Shown: positions 50,197 through 60,816 of the stretch, piece by piece
Position numbering within the stretch: position 1 is the first letter of the stretch
Layout: each line of letters begins with the position of its first letter
Made by a program: the position numbers and the translations under genes
Notes under the pieces: model-generated
Databases searched by the model: none
Seen by the model: the letters and a program-made list of their open reading frames with translations, nothing else
Told to the model about the DNA's origin: nothing
NCBI GenBank assembly: GCA_032620915.1
Contig: CP136052.1
Location: 465,001 to 529,000, forward strand
DNA: 64,000 bases
Direction of reading: 5' to 3'
Source: Oscillospiraceae bacterium NTUH-002-81
Lineage (GTDB): Bacteria > Bacillota > Clostridia > Lachnospirales > Lachnospiraceae

Positions 50197-50311
50197 AAAT
50201 TCTCCTCCCGGACAGCCGGTGGCCGCCGGATAAAAATGTATTTACTATCTTTTTATTATACCTTATAATAAAATAAGTGCAAACCTGTAAATTGAAAACA
50301 GAGGTATTTGT

Positions 50312-51592
50312 ATGGATGAAGAGAAGAAAACAGAAGATTTGGAGAAATTTTCTTTTATTCGTGAAAAAATCAAGGAAAAACCGCTGAGCAGGAAGAAGGT
50401 ACTGACGGCAGCCGGCGTGACGGTGCTGCTGGCGGTGCTGTTCGGCCTGGTTTCGGCGGCGACCTTTACGGTGGTACAGCCCCGGCTGCAGAAGAAACTC
50501 AATCCCCAGAAACCGGATCAGGTAACGTTTCCGGAGGACGAGGATGGCACGGACGCGGCGGATGGTGAGGACGCAGATGCGGAAGTCCAGGATCCGGTCA
50601 TCATTCAGGAGAAGGTGGAATTGCAGCTGTCGGACTATGCGTCGCTGTTTTCCAAAATGAGCGCACTGGCGGCCTCCAGCAGTCGTTCCCTGGTGACGGT
50701 GACTTCGGCCACGGACGAGACGGACTGGTTCAATGAACTGCTGGAAAGCAAGACCCACGGTACAGGCGTGCTCATTGCGGACAACGGTATGGAATATCTG
50801 ATCCTGACAGAGCAGCGGATCGTGAAGGGTGCGGATCGCATCAGCGTGACCTTTTCGGATACGGCAGTGGCGGAGGCCCAGGTGAAAGCCTACGACGGCA
50901 ATACCGGGCTGGCGGTGCTCTGCGTGAACAAAAAAGATCTGGAAGAATCCACGAAGAAGGTCATTTCCATTGCGGAGCTGGGCAATTCCAATCTGGTGAA
51001 AAAAGGCGCACCCATCATTGCGGCGGGCAGCCCCATGGAATATGACAACGCGGCCATGTTCGGCAATATCACGTCCCAGAGCAATTCCGTGGTAAAGGCG
51101 GATGCCAGCTATCAGATCCTGACGACGGACATCATCGGAAGCACCAACGGCACCGGCGTGCTGCTGAACCTGGACGGTCAGGTGGTGGGTATCATTTCCC
51201 AGGAGGCGGGCGCTGATCTGCAGCCGGGAACGGTGACGGCATTTGCGGTATCAGATATCAAGAGCCTGATCGAAAAGCTGTCAAACGGCGGGGAGATCGC
51301 CTATGCAGGCATCCGCGGCAAAGATGTGACGACGGCCATCGCGGAGGCATCCGGCATGCCAAAGGGCGTGTACGTGTCGGTGGATATGGATTCTCCGGCC
51401 ATGCAGGCGGGCATCCAGAACGGGGACATCATCACGGCGGTGAATAACGTGCCGGTGGAAAATATGAAGACCATCCAGAACTATCTGCTGGATTTTTCGC
51501 CGGAGCAGGCGCTGAATCTGACGATCATGCGGCAGGGCAAGGACGAATATGTGGAAATGAATTATGTGGTGACGCTGGGGCAGTTAAAATAG
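50312..51592 (+). CDS. HtrA/DegP-like membrane protein with PDZ domain, catalytic triad apparently lost
   Basis: A 426-residue protein. A cytoplasmic basic N-terminus and one transmembrane helix (about 30-52) are followed by an acidic linker, a trypsin-like double barrel (about 115-320) and a PDZ domain (about 325-420; GVYVSVDMDSPAMQAGIQNGDIITAVNNVPVEN). The layout is that of membrane-anchored HtrA. At the three catalytic positions I see LTEQRI instead of a TNxHV motif, DGNTGLAVL instead of TDLAVL, and STNGTG (277-282) instead of GNSGGP, so His, Asp and Ser all look replaced. It is probably a substrate-binding or regulatory pseudoprotease. It is upstream of yhaM by 33 bases. Confidence 0.82.
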   Translation: MDEEKKTEDLEKFSFIREKIKEKPLSRKKVLTAAGVTVLLAVLFGLVSAATFTVVQPRLQKKLNPQKPDQVTFPEDEDGTDAADGEDADAEVQDPVIIQEKVELQLSDYASLFSKMSALAASSSRSLVTVTSATDETDWFNELLESKTHGTGVLIADNGMEYLILTEQRIVKGADRISVTFSDTAVAEAQVKAYDGNTGLAVLCVNKKDLEESTKKVISIAELGNSNLVKKGAPIIAAGSPMEYDNAAMFGNITSQSNSVVKADASYQILTTDIIGSTNGTGVLLNLDGQVVGIISQEAGADLQPGTVTAFAVSDIKSLIEKLSNGGEIAYAGIRGKDVTTAIAEASGMPKGVYVSVDMDSPAMQAGIQNGDIITAVNNVPVENMKTIQNYLLDFSPEQALNLTIMRQGKDEYVEMNYVVTLGQLK

Positions 51593-51625
51593 CCTGGCGC
51601 CTCCCGGACGGAAGGAGAAAATACG

Positions 51626-52571
51626 ATGAAATATATAGAGACACTGCGGGAAGGGGAGCGGATCGCGGGGGTATACCTGTGTAAATTCTGTCAGCAGGCG
51701 CTGACCAAGAACGGCAAGGCATACCTGAATGTGATCCTCCAGGATCGCACCGGCACCATTGACGCGAAAGTGTGGGATCCCAATTCCCAGGGCATTGATG
51801 ATTTTGAGGCGTTGGATTACATTGACGTCATGGGCGATGTGACCAGCTTCATGAACGCGCTGCAGGTAAATGTGAAGCGTGTCCGCAAGGCCCGGGAGGG
51901 GGGAGTATGATCCCAAGGACTACCTGCCGGTGAGCAGCAAGGATATTGAGCAGATGTATGAGGATCTGAAAAAATACATTGCAAAGATCCAGAATCCCTA
52001 TCTGCAGGAGCTGACGGCCAGCTATTATCTGCGGGATGAGGACTTCATCCGCCGGTTCAAATTCCAGTCTGCGGCAAAGACCGTGCACCACGGATTTGTG
52101 GGCGGCCTGCTGGAGCATACATTGAGCGTCACGAAAATGTGCGATTATTTTGCAGATAATTACCCGATCCTGAACCGGGATCTGCTGTTGACGGCAGCAA
52201 TTTTCCATGATATCGGTAAAACCGAGGAGCTTTCCGCCTTCCCGGAAAATGATTACACCGATGCCGGACAGCTGCTGGGCCATATCATGATCGGCGCGGA
52301 GATGGTGGGCGAGCGGATCCGTCAGATCCCTGATTTCCCGGTGAAGCTGGGCAACGAGCTGAAACACTGCATCCTGGCCCATCACGGCGAGCTGGAATAC
52401 GGTTCTCCGAAGAAACCGGCCCTGGCAGAGGCGCTGGCACTGAACTTTGCGGACAATGCGGATGCCAAGCTGGAGACCATTACAGAACTTCTCCATGCGG
52501 CAGGGGATAACAAGGAGTGGCTGGGCTTCAACCGGCTGCTGGATTCCAATATCAGAAAGACGAGCGTTTAA
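51626..52571 (+). CDS. yhaM: 3'-5' exoribonuclease YhaM (one-base frameshift in assembly)
   Basis: An RNA 3'-5' exonuclease. The N-terminal OB fold is TIDAKVWDPNSQGIDDFEALDYIDVMGDVTSF. The C-terminal HD domain has HHGFVGGLLEHTLSV, FHDIGKTEE and ILAHHGELEYGSPKKP. The two halves lie in different frames. The break is a run of six G (51898-51903), and five G restore KAREGEYDPKDYLPVSSKD. The corrected product has 314 residues, the length of Bacillus YhaM. It is a core gene, so sequencing error is the best explanation. It is followed 14 bases later by rlmD. Confidence 0.93.
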
Positions 52572-52585
52572 AACAGGAGAAAAGA

Positions 52586-54229
52586 ATGGCAGAGATCAAA
52601 AAAAATGAAATATATGAGGTCCGTATCGAGGATATGGGCCATGACGGTGCGGGTATCGGTAAAATTAACGGATACCCGCTGTTTGTTAAAGATGCGCTCA
52701 TTGGCGATGTGGCGGAAGTAAAGATCATCAAGGCGAAGAAAAATTATGCCTATGCGAGACTGATGCACCTGATCACCCCTTCGCCCCATCGGGTAACGCC
52801 CCGCTGTCCGGTGGCGAGACAGTGCGGCGGCTGTCAGATCCAGGCGCTGGACTATGGGCAGCAGCTGTTGTTCAAACAGCGGATGGTGGAAAACAATCTG
52901 CGGCGGATCGGCGGCCTTGCAGATGTGGAGGTATTGCCGGTGCTGGGCATGGACGTGCCCTACCGATACCGGAATAAAGCCCAGTTCCCCATTGGCACGG
53001 ACAAAGACGGCAATCCTGTAGCAGGATTCTATGCCGGCCGGACACACAGCATTATTCCGTGTAAGGACTGCATGCTGGGAGAAGCGGTGAATGCAGAGAT
53101 CCTTTCTTTGGTGCTGGATCATATGAAGAAATATCATATCCCGGCATATGATGAGATAACGGGAGAAGGGCTGGTACGCCATGTACTGATCCGCTCGGCA
53201 TTTGCCACCGGGGAACGAATGGTCTGTCTGGTGCTGAACGGTGATCAGATACCGGGACAGGAGGAACTGGCAGAGCAGCTGCGGAAGATTTCGGGCATGA
53301 CTTCTGTTATGGGAAACATTAACCGGGAGCGTTCCAACGTGATTCTGGGCAATCGGGTATTCCTTATTTGGGGAAAGACTTATATTACGGATAAGATCGG
53401 TGATGTTTCTTATCAGATCTCTCCGCTGTCCTTCTATCAGGTGAACCCTGTTCAGACACAAAAATTATATGAAACAGCACTTTCTTATGCCGGACTTACC
53501 GGTACGGAGACGGTCTGGGATCTGTACTGTGGTATTGGCACCATTTCCCTCTTCCTGGCCCAGAAAGCAAAGAAGGTATACGGCGTGGAGATCGTCCCCC
53601 AGGCCATCGAGGATGCCCGACACAATGCAAAGTTGAACAATATTCAAAATGCAGAATTCTTTGTGGGAAAATCCGAGGAAGTCCTGCCTGCCTATTATGA
53701 GGAAAATGGCGGTACTGCGGATGTCATTGTGGTCGATCCGCCAAGAAAAGGCTGCGACGAGGACCTGTTGTACACCATCGCCCGGATGGCGCCTGCGCGG
53801 GTGGTATATGTCAGCTGCGATCCTGCTACTCTGGCCCGGGATTTGAAATATCTGTGCGGAAGAGGATATCAGGTGGACAAGGTGCAGCCCGTTGACATGT
53901 TTGGTCATACGGTGCATGTTGAGACGGTTGTCTTGCTTTCCAAGGGTAAGGTCGACTCGAAAAAGATTCGGGTTGAGTTCTCTTTGGAAGATATGGATAT
54001 GTCCGAATTTCAGGATGGGGCAACCTATCCGCAGATCAAGGAGTATGTGTTGGAGCATACCGGGTTAAAGGTGTCCAACCTCTATATCTCACAGATTAAA
54101 CGAAAATGTGGGATTGGGGTTGGTAAGAACTATAATCTGCCGAAGTCCGAGGATTCCAGACAGCCCCAGTGTCCACCGGAAAAAGAGAAAGCAATCCGAG
54201 AAGCATTCAAATATTTTGGGATGATCTAA
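52586..54229 (+). CDS. rlmD: 23S rRNA (uracil-C5)-methyltransferase, RumA/RlmD type, with element-derived tail
   Basis: A 547-residue RNA methyltransferase. Domains are TRAM (about 1-60), the iron-sulfur cysteines CPVARQCGGCQ with a later CKDC, and a Rossmann fold with FYQVNP, DLYCGIGTISLFLA, VDPPRKG and the catalytic Cys motif VYVSCDPATLARDL. The family normally ends near HTVHVETVVLLS (about 445-455). Here about 95 more residues follow (KVDSKKIRVEFSLEDMDMSEF ... EAFKYFGMI), at lower GC. The 3' end of this gene (rum) is a known integration site of integrative conjugative elements in streptococci, so the tail is probably supplied by the element that follows. Confidence 0.9.
   Translation: MAEIKKNEIYEVRIEDMGHDGAGIGKINGYPLFVKDALIGDVAEVKIIKAKKNYAYARLMHLITPSPHRVTPRCPVARQCGGCQIQALDYGQQLLFKQRMVENNLRRIGGLADVEVLPVLGMDVPYRYRNKAQFPIGTDKDGNPVAGFYAGRTHSIIPCKDCMLGEAVNAEILSLVLDHMKKYHIPAYDEITGEGLVRHVLIRSAFATGERMVCLVLNGDQIPGQEELAEQLRKISGMTSVMGNINRERSNVILGNRVFLIWGKTYITDKIGDVSYQISPLSFYQVNPVQTQKLYETALSYAGLTGTETVWDLYCGIGTISLFLAQKAKKVYGVEIVPQAIEDARHNAKLNNIQNAEFFVGKSEEVLPAYYEENGGTADVIVVDPPRKGCDEDLLYTIARMAPARVVYVSCDPATLARDLKYLCGRGYQVDKVQPVDMFGHTVHVETVVLLSKGKVDSKKIRVEFSLEDMDMSEFQDGATYPQIKEYVLEHTGLKVSNLYISQIKRKCGIGVGKNYNLPKSEDSRQPQCPPEKEKAIREAFKYFGMI
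53915..53945 (+). other. Probable element/chromosome junction in rlmD
   Basis: The conserved RlmD sequence stops at about HVETVVLLS, and unrelated AT-richer coding sequence continues in frame. The attachment core should lie within this codon stretch. The second copy would be to the right of the window. Confidence 0.5.
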
Positions 54230-54253
54230 CATCCAGCAAAGTGGAGGTTTCTT

Positions 54254-54499
54254 ATGGATAGGTTGATTTCTTGTGAGTTCAACATGGATAATGCCTGTGT
54301 GGAACTGAAATTCTTAGATGGCAGTATGATTGCTATTGATACAATAGCCGTGGAGAATGAGGTTGCTGACAATATGTATCAGCGGTCAGAGCTGGACTAT
54401 CTAATCTACAATGACCCGATTGGATATGCAGACTTGATATTGAACGGAAACCCCGAAATTTATCTAAAAACTGTAACTGAATGTAAACCCTTAGATTAA
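54254..54499 (+). CDS. Small accessory-element protein (DUF6061-like)
   Basis: An 81-residue protein, highly conserved in appearance (VELKFLDGSMIAIDTIAVENEVADNMYQRSELDYLIYNDPIGYADLILNG). I know it as DUF6061, a family found on integrative elements of gut Firmicutes; the family number is from memory. No function is known. GTGGAGG precedes the ATG. It is followed by a strong terminator. Confidence 0.75.
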   Translation: MDRLISCEFNMDNACVELKFLDGSMIAIDTIAVENEVADNMYQRSELDYLIYNDPIGYADLILNGNPEIYLKTVTECKPLD

Positions 54500-54505
54500 A
54501 ACTCA

Positions 54506-54543
54506 GCCCTCTGCCTTTTCATTGGCAGAGGGCCGTTTTTTTT
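54506..54543. terminator. Terminator after the DUF6061-like gene
   Basis: The stem GCCCTCTGCC / GGCAGAGGGC with an eight-base loop is followed by CG and eight T. Confidence 0.92.
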
Positions 54544-54552
54544 GCTTAACAG

Positions 54553-57198
54553 TTATTGAGCATCCCTTAATTGCTCTACAACACTGCATTTCGCTGCGTT
54601 GTCATACATCATGCAGGGGATCAGCCACCCCAGCAGAAGAAATACCGGAATTGTCAGCAGGACAGGCAGAATGGTGAATCGATACTCAAAGAACCAGAAC
54701 ATACTGCCCAGCATTTTTCCCGCAAGAGGTCCCACCGCCAGCGACAGAATAAAAGCCACCGCTACGGAGGACATTGCGTAAAACAATCCCTCGTAGATCA
54801 GCATGGTTTTGAGCTGCCGGTTTGTCATTCCTACAGCCTGAAGCACAGCAAATTCACGGCGGCGGGAAAGAATACCGGTCATCATGGCGTTGAAGAAATT
54901 TAAGAGTCCCACCAGCCCAATGATAGCACAGAGGATACCACCGATCAGAAGGAACATCTGCCGGAACTGAGCAAATTCAGAGCGAGCCGTGGCCTTGCTT
55001 TCATACATCAAGGGCGAAAACTCACCGGCAGTGAGCTTCGATAGATATTGCTCTGCTTCGGCCTCGTCAACTTCGTCCGCTGTGTCGAACAGGTAGAGCA
55101 TCGGAATGGCTGCACCACCGCTGTCCCTCTGTGCGGTGTCCACAGACAAAACTACGTCATATCCAATACCACTATAACGATAACTCATGGAATTCGGAAG
55201 TTCTACCAAGGCGCAGACCGTGTACGCTACATCTCTGGCTCCATACAATTTTGCCTGAAAGTACTCCTCCGGTGTATCTTCGGTGAGTTCCCCGGTGCGG
55301 CTGTCGATATATTTCACATCGTCCGCATAGGTAACGGTGATCGTGTCTCCCACCTTGGGGTAGTATTCAAGATTGCGCAGATTACCGTAGTCATCTAAGG
55401 AAACCGCAATGGCAATGGCGTTATTGTCCGGCTCCAACATGGGAGAAATATCTCCGTCGAACACTTGCAGCTTGTCAAACAGACTGTTATCCAGAGCCTC
55501 GATTCTGGTATCTCCCATCACCATATTGCCCCGGTGCTCCAGACGGCTCATATGGCTGTCCAACTGCTCGGCGCTTTCGTACCTTGCATAGTCCTGCCGC
55601 AGAGCATCCTCCGTCATCCACAGGTAGGCGGGTTTTCGCACAGCATATCCCGTGCCGGAAAGACTGGCCTTTGTGTTTGCTGCGATCTCCTCGATCTGTT
55701 CTGGCGTGATGAATTCATCTGCCGGGTTGTAACGGAAATAGTCGGGCGTGCTGACGATAAAATCGGCGCAGGTCATGGAGGATACATACTTCTCCATGCT
55801 GAAGCCGCCCACAAAGGCACACAGCGCATTGAACAGTGTCACCGACAGTGCCAGAGACACCACCACCAGCACCGTCTTTTTTTCTTGTTTCGTCCCAGAT
55901 TGGCAAAGGCCATCTGATGGAGCTTCGCTCCCCGGATGCTGCGCCGTTTTTTCTTGGTCTGCATCACATCCGTATATTTGGTAGCCTCCACCGGAGAGAC
56001 CTTGGCTGCCATTTTTCCGGGCTTGGAACAGGACAAAAGCACCGTCAACAAGGCAAACAGCATGGACCCAAGGAAGATCACAGGCGATGTGCTGATGGTG
56101 GTGATGCCTGTATCCAACTGGATGGAGTGCAAGACAACAGGCACCAAAACAGCGCCGATGCCGTAGCCCAGCAGCAGCCCCGCCGGAATGCCGATCAGAC
56201 AAAGCAGAAGTGCCTGCTGGCGAATGATGCGTTTGAGCTGCCGGGGCGTTGTGCCAATGGTTTTCAGAAGTCCGTAAAACCGGATATCCCCTGCAACAGA
56301 GATCTGAAAAATGTTATAGATGATAAGATACCCCGTGAAAATCACCAGCAGCAAAAAAGCTGCTATGGCGATCACAAGTTCCGGATCAAGCTGTGACTCC
56401 AGCTGGGATGAGGTATATCCCCAATTGACGCCGATTCGGACGCTGTTGGGATCGGTAAAACTGTCCCATGTGTAACCAAGATCGGTATCCACCTGCTCCA
56501 TCTGCCCTCGAATGTTTGTGCCGGAGGCCAGCATGACATTCAAATCGGTGCGGAAAGGCTGTAAACCTGTTTTCACTGCCTGCGCTTCGATGTCATCTGC
56601 GTAATCACGGCTGATGTTGATGTAATGAACAGGCATTAGTTCATCATAGTCCCAATAGCCCACCAGCGTAAAGGTATCTGTTACAGTAAAGGCGGTTTGA
56701 TCCTTGTCCGTAATGGAATAGGAAACCGTGACCTCGGCACCCAGCTCCGGCGTTACGCCAAGCAACTGCAATGCTGCTGTATCCATGGCAACTTCTTTGC
56801 CGCTTTCGGGCATCCGTCCGGTAGTGGGGGGTGGCATAGCTCCATTTGGTGCAGTTGGCGTCCATGTAGCTGATCTCTGCCGGTATTTTGGCAAAGACCC
56901 CCTCCGCAGTGATACCGATTACCTTCCGTACCCCCGCAGCCTTCACCTTTGGGTGGGCAGCGATGCGTTCCGCCTGCTCGGGGGAAACATCCTTAAAGGT
57001 GCCATGCGCATAGCCGCCTACCTGCCGAAACTGGTAGGTTTCATAACTGGCGTTCAACGACAAGACAATGGTGAACATGGACGTAAATAGCAGCGTTGTC
57101 AGCGCAATGGCAAAAATGGCGATCAGATTGCGGCGACGGTTCGCATAAAGAGATTTTAAGCTGAGCTTTCGAATACATTTTCTGTTTTTGACATTCAT
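54553..57198 (-). CDS. FtsX-type ABC transporter permease (two homopolymer frameshifts in assembly)
   Basis: A large permease of about 881 residues with two FtsX/MacB-like units. There is an N-terminal helix (about 20-45) and an extracytoplasmic domain, then three helices around LVIAIAAFLLLVIFTGYLIIYNIFQI. A second extracytoplasmic domain (ISTPDYFRYNPADEF region) leads to the last helices ending CMMYDNAAKCSVVEQLRDAQ. The frame breaks at six G (56826-56831), where five restore ATPTTGRMPESGKEV. It breaks again at seven T (55877-55883), where eight or five restore the KKTVLVVVSLALS helix. It is encoded 15 bases after its ATPase and probably exports or extracts antimicrobial peptides or lipids. 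The start at 57198 follows GGAGGTGG. Confidence 0.87.
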
Positions 57199-57213
57199 CG
57201 TAGCCACCTCCCG

Positions 57214-57885
57214 TTAGTTCTGGGAGACGATCCGACCATCTTCGATACGGATAATGCGGTCTGCCATCTGCGCAATTTCTTCGTTGTGAGTGATCATTAC
57301 GATTGTCTGGGCGAACTTTTGACTGGTGACTTTCAAAAGGCTCAATACATCCTGGCTGGTCTTACTGTCCAGATTGCCGGTGGGTTCATCTGCCAGAATG
57401 ATAGCGGGTGCTGCCGCCAGCGCACGGGCAATGGCTACTCGCTGCTGTTGACCGCCGGAGAGCTGATTGGGCAGCGCATCCAGACGATCATCCAGCCCAA
57501 GGGTCTGCACGATCTGCTGTACGAAATCCTTGTTGACCTTGCCACCGTCCAGCTCAATGGGTAGAACAATATTTTCATACACATTCAGCACCGGAACAAG
57601 ATTATATGCTTGGAACACAAAGCCGATTTTCCTGCGGCGGAAGATGGTCAGCGCTTCCTCCTTCAGGGAGAAAATATCCTGTCCGTCCACCATAACCGTG
57701 CCGCTTGTAGGGCGATCCAGCCCGCCCAGCATGTGCAGCAGCGTGGATTTGCCGGAGCCGGATGTGCCGACAATTGCAACAAATTCGCCCTTCTTTACAC
57801 TTAAATCAACTCCATCCAACGCATGAACTGCGTTATTGCCGGAGCCATAAATCTTTTTCAGGTTTTTTGCCTGTAAAACTTCCAT
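57214..57885 (-). CDS. ABC transporter ATPase, LolD/MacB/BceA type
   Basis: A 223-residue ATPase. Walker A is [16 protein letters not shown], the Q-loop [19 protein letters not shown], the signature [32 protein letters not shown] and the H-loop MITHN. The TGNLD sequence is characteristic of the MacB/LolD/BceA group, which pairs with FtsX-type permeases. The start at 57885 follows GGAGGT; the longer open frame upstream lacks homology. It partners the next gene, and its sensor kinase/regulator pair is upstream. Confidence 0.93.
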   Translation of the reverse strand: MEVLQAKNLKKIYGSGNNAVHALDGVDLSVKKGEFVAIVGTSGSGKSTLLHMLGGLDRPTSGTVMVDGQDIFSLKEEALTIFRRRKIGFVFQAYNLVPVLNVYENIVLPIELDGGKVNKDFVQQIVQTLGLDDRLDALPNQLSGGQQQRVAIARALAAAPAIILADEPTGNLDSKTSQDVLSLLKVTSQKFAQTIVMITHNEEIAQMADRIIRIEDGRIVSQN

Positions 57886-58020
57886 AAATGAGTACCTCCA
57901 TGAAAAAATCTGTATATATGAAAGGAAATGATCCTTTGATACATACAGATTATCGCATAGGAATCTTTCCACATTCTTTCCGGCGGAAAATGAAATCTAA
58001 CAGTTTTGATAGAATTGTTG

Positions 58021-58921
58021 TTATTTCGGCAGAAATATGGAAAACGTACTTCCTTTTTCCCGGAACGGAAGCAACCTTGATATAACCGCCCTCGCCGGAT
58101 ATGATCTGTCGGGCAAGGTATAAGCCGATGCCGACCCCTTCCTGCTCCTGAACCGCCTTTGAACGATAAAAACGGGCAAATATCTTCGCTTGCTCATTTT
58201 CCGGGATGCCCGAACCGGTATCCGATATATCGATCCTTGCAAACATTTCGTAACTTACGGCAGAAATCCTGATTGTGCCATGCTCTGTATATTTGATGGC
58301 ATTGTCTACGATATTCGCCAGCGCTTCCGCTGTCCATTTGAAGTCGAATACAGCAAAAGCATCTGTATCCTGCATTTGCAAAGACAATCCTTTTTCAGAA
58401 GCCTTGGCAGTATATTGTTCTACCACACTTTCAAGCAGCGGCTGCAGCGCTGCCGGCTGGGGGGAGAGTGAAATGATCCCGTTTTCCAGTCTGGAAAGCT
58501 TTACGAGAGAATCGATCAGAAATCGCAGCTTTTCCGATTGTTTGTACAGCGCCTCCACATTTGCCTTCGCCGATGCAGGCAGAGTTTCCTCCATCAAAAG
58601 CTCGCTGTATAACAGCAGATTTGCAATCGGCGTTTTCGTCTGGTGGGAAATGTCCGCAATCAAGGTTTTGATTTTGTCTTTTTCCTGCGCTATATTTTGA
58701 GAAGATGCTTCTGCTGCGGAAAGATAGTGCGCAAACTTCGTTTCCAATGCAGACAGCTGGCTTTCATCAAAATTGGTTTCAGAAAAGGAGCCGGTCATGG
58801 CAGCGTCCAGCATCCTTTCGATTTCTTCCATCGTTTTTCTGGTCTTTCTCCGCTCCCATAACACAACAGCTGCCGCCGCCAGAAAACACAGCAGTATGAT
58901 CACAATGCCGGTTTTATTCAT
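58021..58921 (-). CDS. Sensor histidine kinase of the ABC exporter (one-base frameshift in assembly)
   Basis: A compact kinase of 299 residues after correction. A single clear helix at about 5-22 leads almost directly into HisKA, with His93 (ADISHQTKTPIANLLLYSELL), and HATPase_c (NIVDNAIKYTEHG, DTGSGIPENEQ, GVGIGLYLARQI). The near absence of a sensor domain is like kinases that sense through a partner transporter. The C-terminus is shifted at five T (58054-58058). With four, it ends PGKGSTFSIFLPK at 58021, the usual end of the family. It overlaps the response regulator gene by eight bases. Confidence 0.9.
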
Positions 58922-59591
58922 CTTTTGTCACCCAGCTATAACCGATTCCATAGACGGTTTTAATGTATTTCTGTGCACCAAGCTTATCCCTCAGACGCTT
59001 GATCGTAACAGACAAAGCATTTTCATCCACATATTCTGCGCCATCTGTCCAAATCCGGTCGACAAGGTCTCCACGGGTCATGGTTCGACCACGATTTTCA
59101 ACAAGCAGACGCAGTAATTTTTGTTCTGTTTTACTCAATTCCACTTTTGAATCTCCCACATAAAAGGTCATAGCCTCAAAGTCAAAGTGAAATAGATCCA
59201 TATGGAACGGCGCATTTTTATGGCTTGACGCTTGCTTTCGCAGTTGGGTATTCACCCTTGCCCGCAAAACCGAAAGAGAGAAGGGCTTGGTAATGTAATC
59301 ATCAGCGCCCCTCTCCAGTCCGTCTACGATGTCCAGATCGGTGTCGTTGGCAGTCAGCAGAATAACAGGAATATAGGGTGTGTTTTCCTTGACCTCCCGG
59401 AGCAGCTCGAGCCCGCTGCCATCCGGCAGATTGATATCCAGCAGGATCATGGATACACCGCCGCAAAGAAGCTGTTCCTTCGCCGTTTTTAGGTCTTGGC
59501 AGGATATAATCTGACGGTCATCTGCTTTCAGTGCTTTACTTAAACCCTGATTCAACCCTATATCATCTTCAATAATCAATAATTGTTCCAT
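58914..59591 (-). CDS. OmpR-family response regulator of the ABC exporter
   Basis: A 225-residue regulator. The receiver domain carries the acidic pair EDD (8-10), phospho-acceptor Asp52 (LLDINLPDGSG) and TKPFSLSVL with the conserved Lys. The winged-helix domain (about 130-222) has GRTMTRGDLVDRIWTDGAEYVDENALSVTIKRLRDKLG. The start at 59591 follows GAGGGAGTGAG. The order regulator, kinase, ATPase, permease in one direction is typical of self-regulating peptide-resistance exporters. Confidence 0.93.
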   Translation of the reverse strand: MEQLLIIEDDIGLNQGLSKALKADDRQIISCQDLKTAKEQLLCGGVSMILLDINLPDGSGLELLREVKENTPYIPVILLTANDTDLDIVDGLERGADDYITKPFSLSVLRARVNTQLRKQASSHKNAPFHMDLFHFDFEAMTFYVGDSKVELSKTEQKLLRLLVENRGRTMTRGDLVDRIWTDGAEYVDENALSVTIKRLRDKLGAQKYIKTVYGIGYSWVTKDE

Positions 59592-59607
59592 GTATCTCAC
59601 TCCCTCG

Positions 59608-60782
59608 TTATTCAAAGGCCACCATTATTTCCTTGGGTAATTTTTCGTTCTCACAGTTCAGAAGATAGGCGATTGCTCTGCTTGCAAATTTGTTTGTTTT
59701 CACTGTATCCCAATCGGCAAGCAAAATGACCTCTGCCTTGCCGTTCTCAAAATCTAATGATATTTCGCCCCATTCGCCGTCGCAGTCTGCCTGATATTCG
59801 TAGATTGCGGCGGCGATTTTCTTTTTTTCGCTTGATCTTGGATTTCTGTTTTAGCCGGACTGCATGGATTGCGCCCTCGGCAACCAACAATTCCGTCAAC
59901 TTGTCCACTGCTTTTCGGTAGGCTCGTTCTGCACCGCTGGCAGTACTGCCCTCAAACATAACCGCCAGTTCTTCAAAGGTGGGGCGGTCTTTCCATGAGC
60001 TGACACGCCCACAGGTCATGCAAATTGCTAACCGTTTTTCGAGCAAGGTCTGTTCCCGGTAATTCAGTTTCTCAAATGCCCGCTGCACCTTTTCTGCCTG
60101 TATGCCGTTCCAGAGGATATCGGTATAGTTCCAGCTATCGTCAAGGGCTACATCCTCGCCTGTTTCTTCGCCGTCCTCGTCTGTGACATAGAAAGGCTGC
60201 TGATTGCGGATTCCACGGACAACTTTCAGATATTCTTCCGCAAGGGCAAGATCGCAGTTGTATTTCTTGGAAAATTCGTTGACCGCATCCTTGGTATTGT
60301 GGTACAGCCAAGCCATTGACCGCACCATTTTGTAATTGGTCAGAGAGGACACCGACCATTTTTCTTCGCCCATGCGAAAACGGAGCATAGCATCCCGGAT
60401 GAACGGGAAAATGTATGTAGCATACTCTGCACCCCTTGGCAAGGTCATAGTCCATCAGCTTTTGGAGCATTTGCTCCCGGCAGGAGAGCTTTATATCTAT
60501 AAATCGGTCTGTGTCGTACAGATCGCCGCCATCCACACCGAGAAAGTCTTTGATGCGCTTGTTAAGCTGCGGCTCGTAGTGGTGTAGGAAGAATGAGAAA
60601 TATATCAAATTCTTTTCCTGCAAGGCAGACAGGATATATTCGTTCAGATTGCCCACCGCTGGAGGCTCCGGTTCCAGTTGAAAGATGCGCTCTGCCGCAT
60701 AAGGAATGATGCCGTCACCGTGCGGATTGACAGCGTGTTTTGGTATGTATCCGGTCATGTCCCATGAAAAATCACTCAGCAT
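59608..60782 (-). CDS. Sigma-70-like protein of the element (two homopolymer frameshifts in assembly)
   Basis: About 390 residues after correction. The middle part (LHHYEPQLNKRIKDFLGVDG, then MDYDLAKGAEYATYIFPFIRDAMLRFRMGEEKWSVSSLTNYKMVRSMAWLY) resembles sigma-70 region 2-3. FEKLNYREQTLLEKRLAICMTCGRVSSWKDRPTFEELAVMFEGSTASGAERAYRKAVDKL resembles region 4. The frame breaks at CCCC (60432-60435), where three restore LAKGAEYATYIF. It breaks again at seven T (59822-59828), where six restore KKKIAAAIYEYQADCDGEWGEIS and extend the gene to 59608. It probably controls element genes. The assignment as a true sigma factor is uncertain. Confidence 0.72.
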
Positions 60783-60816
60783 AGCGCACCTCCCTTCTCA
60801 TTTCTATAAGAATCCC

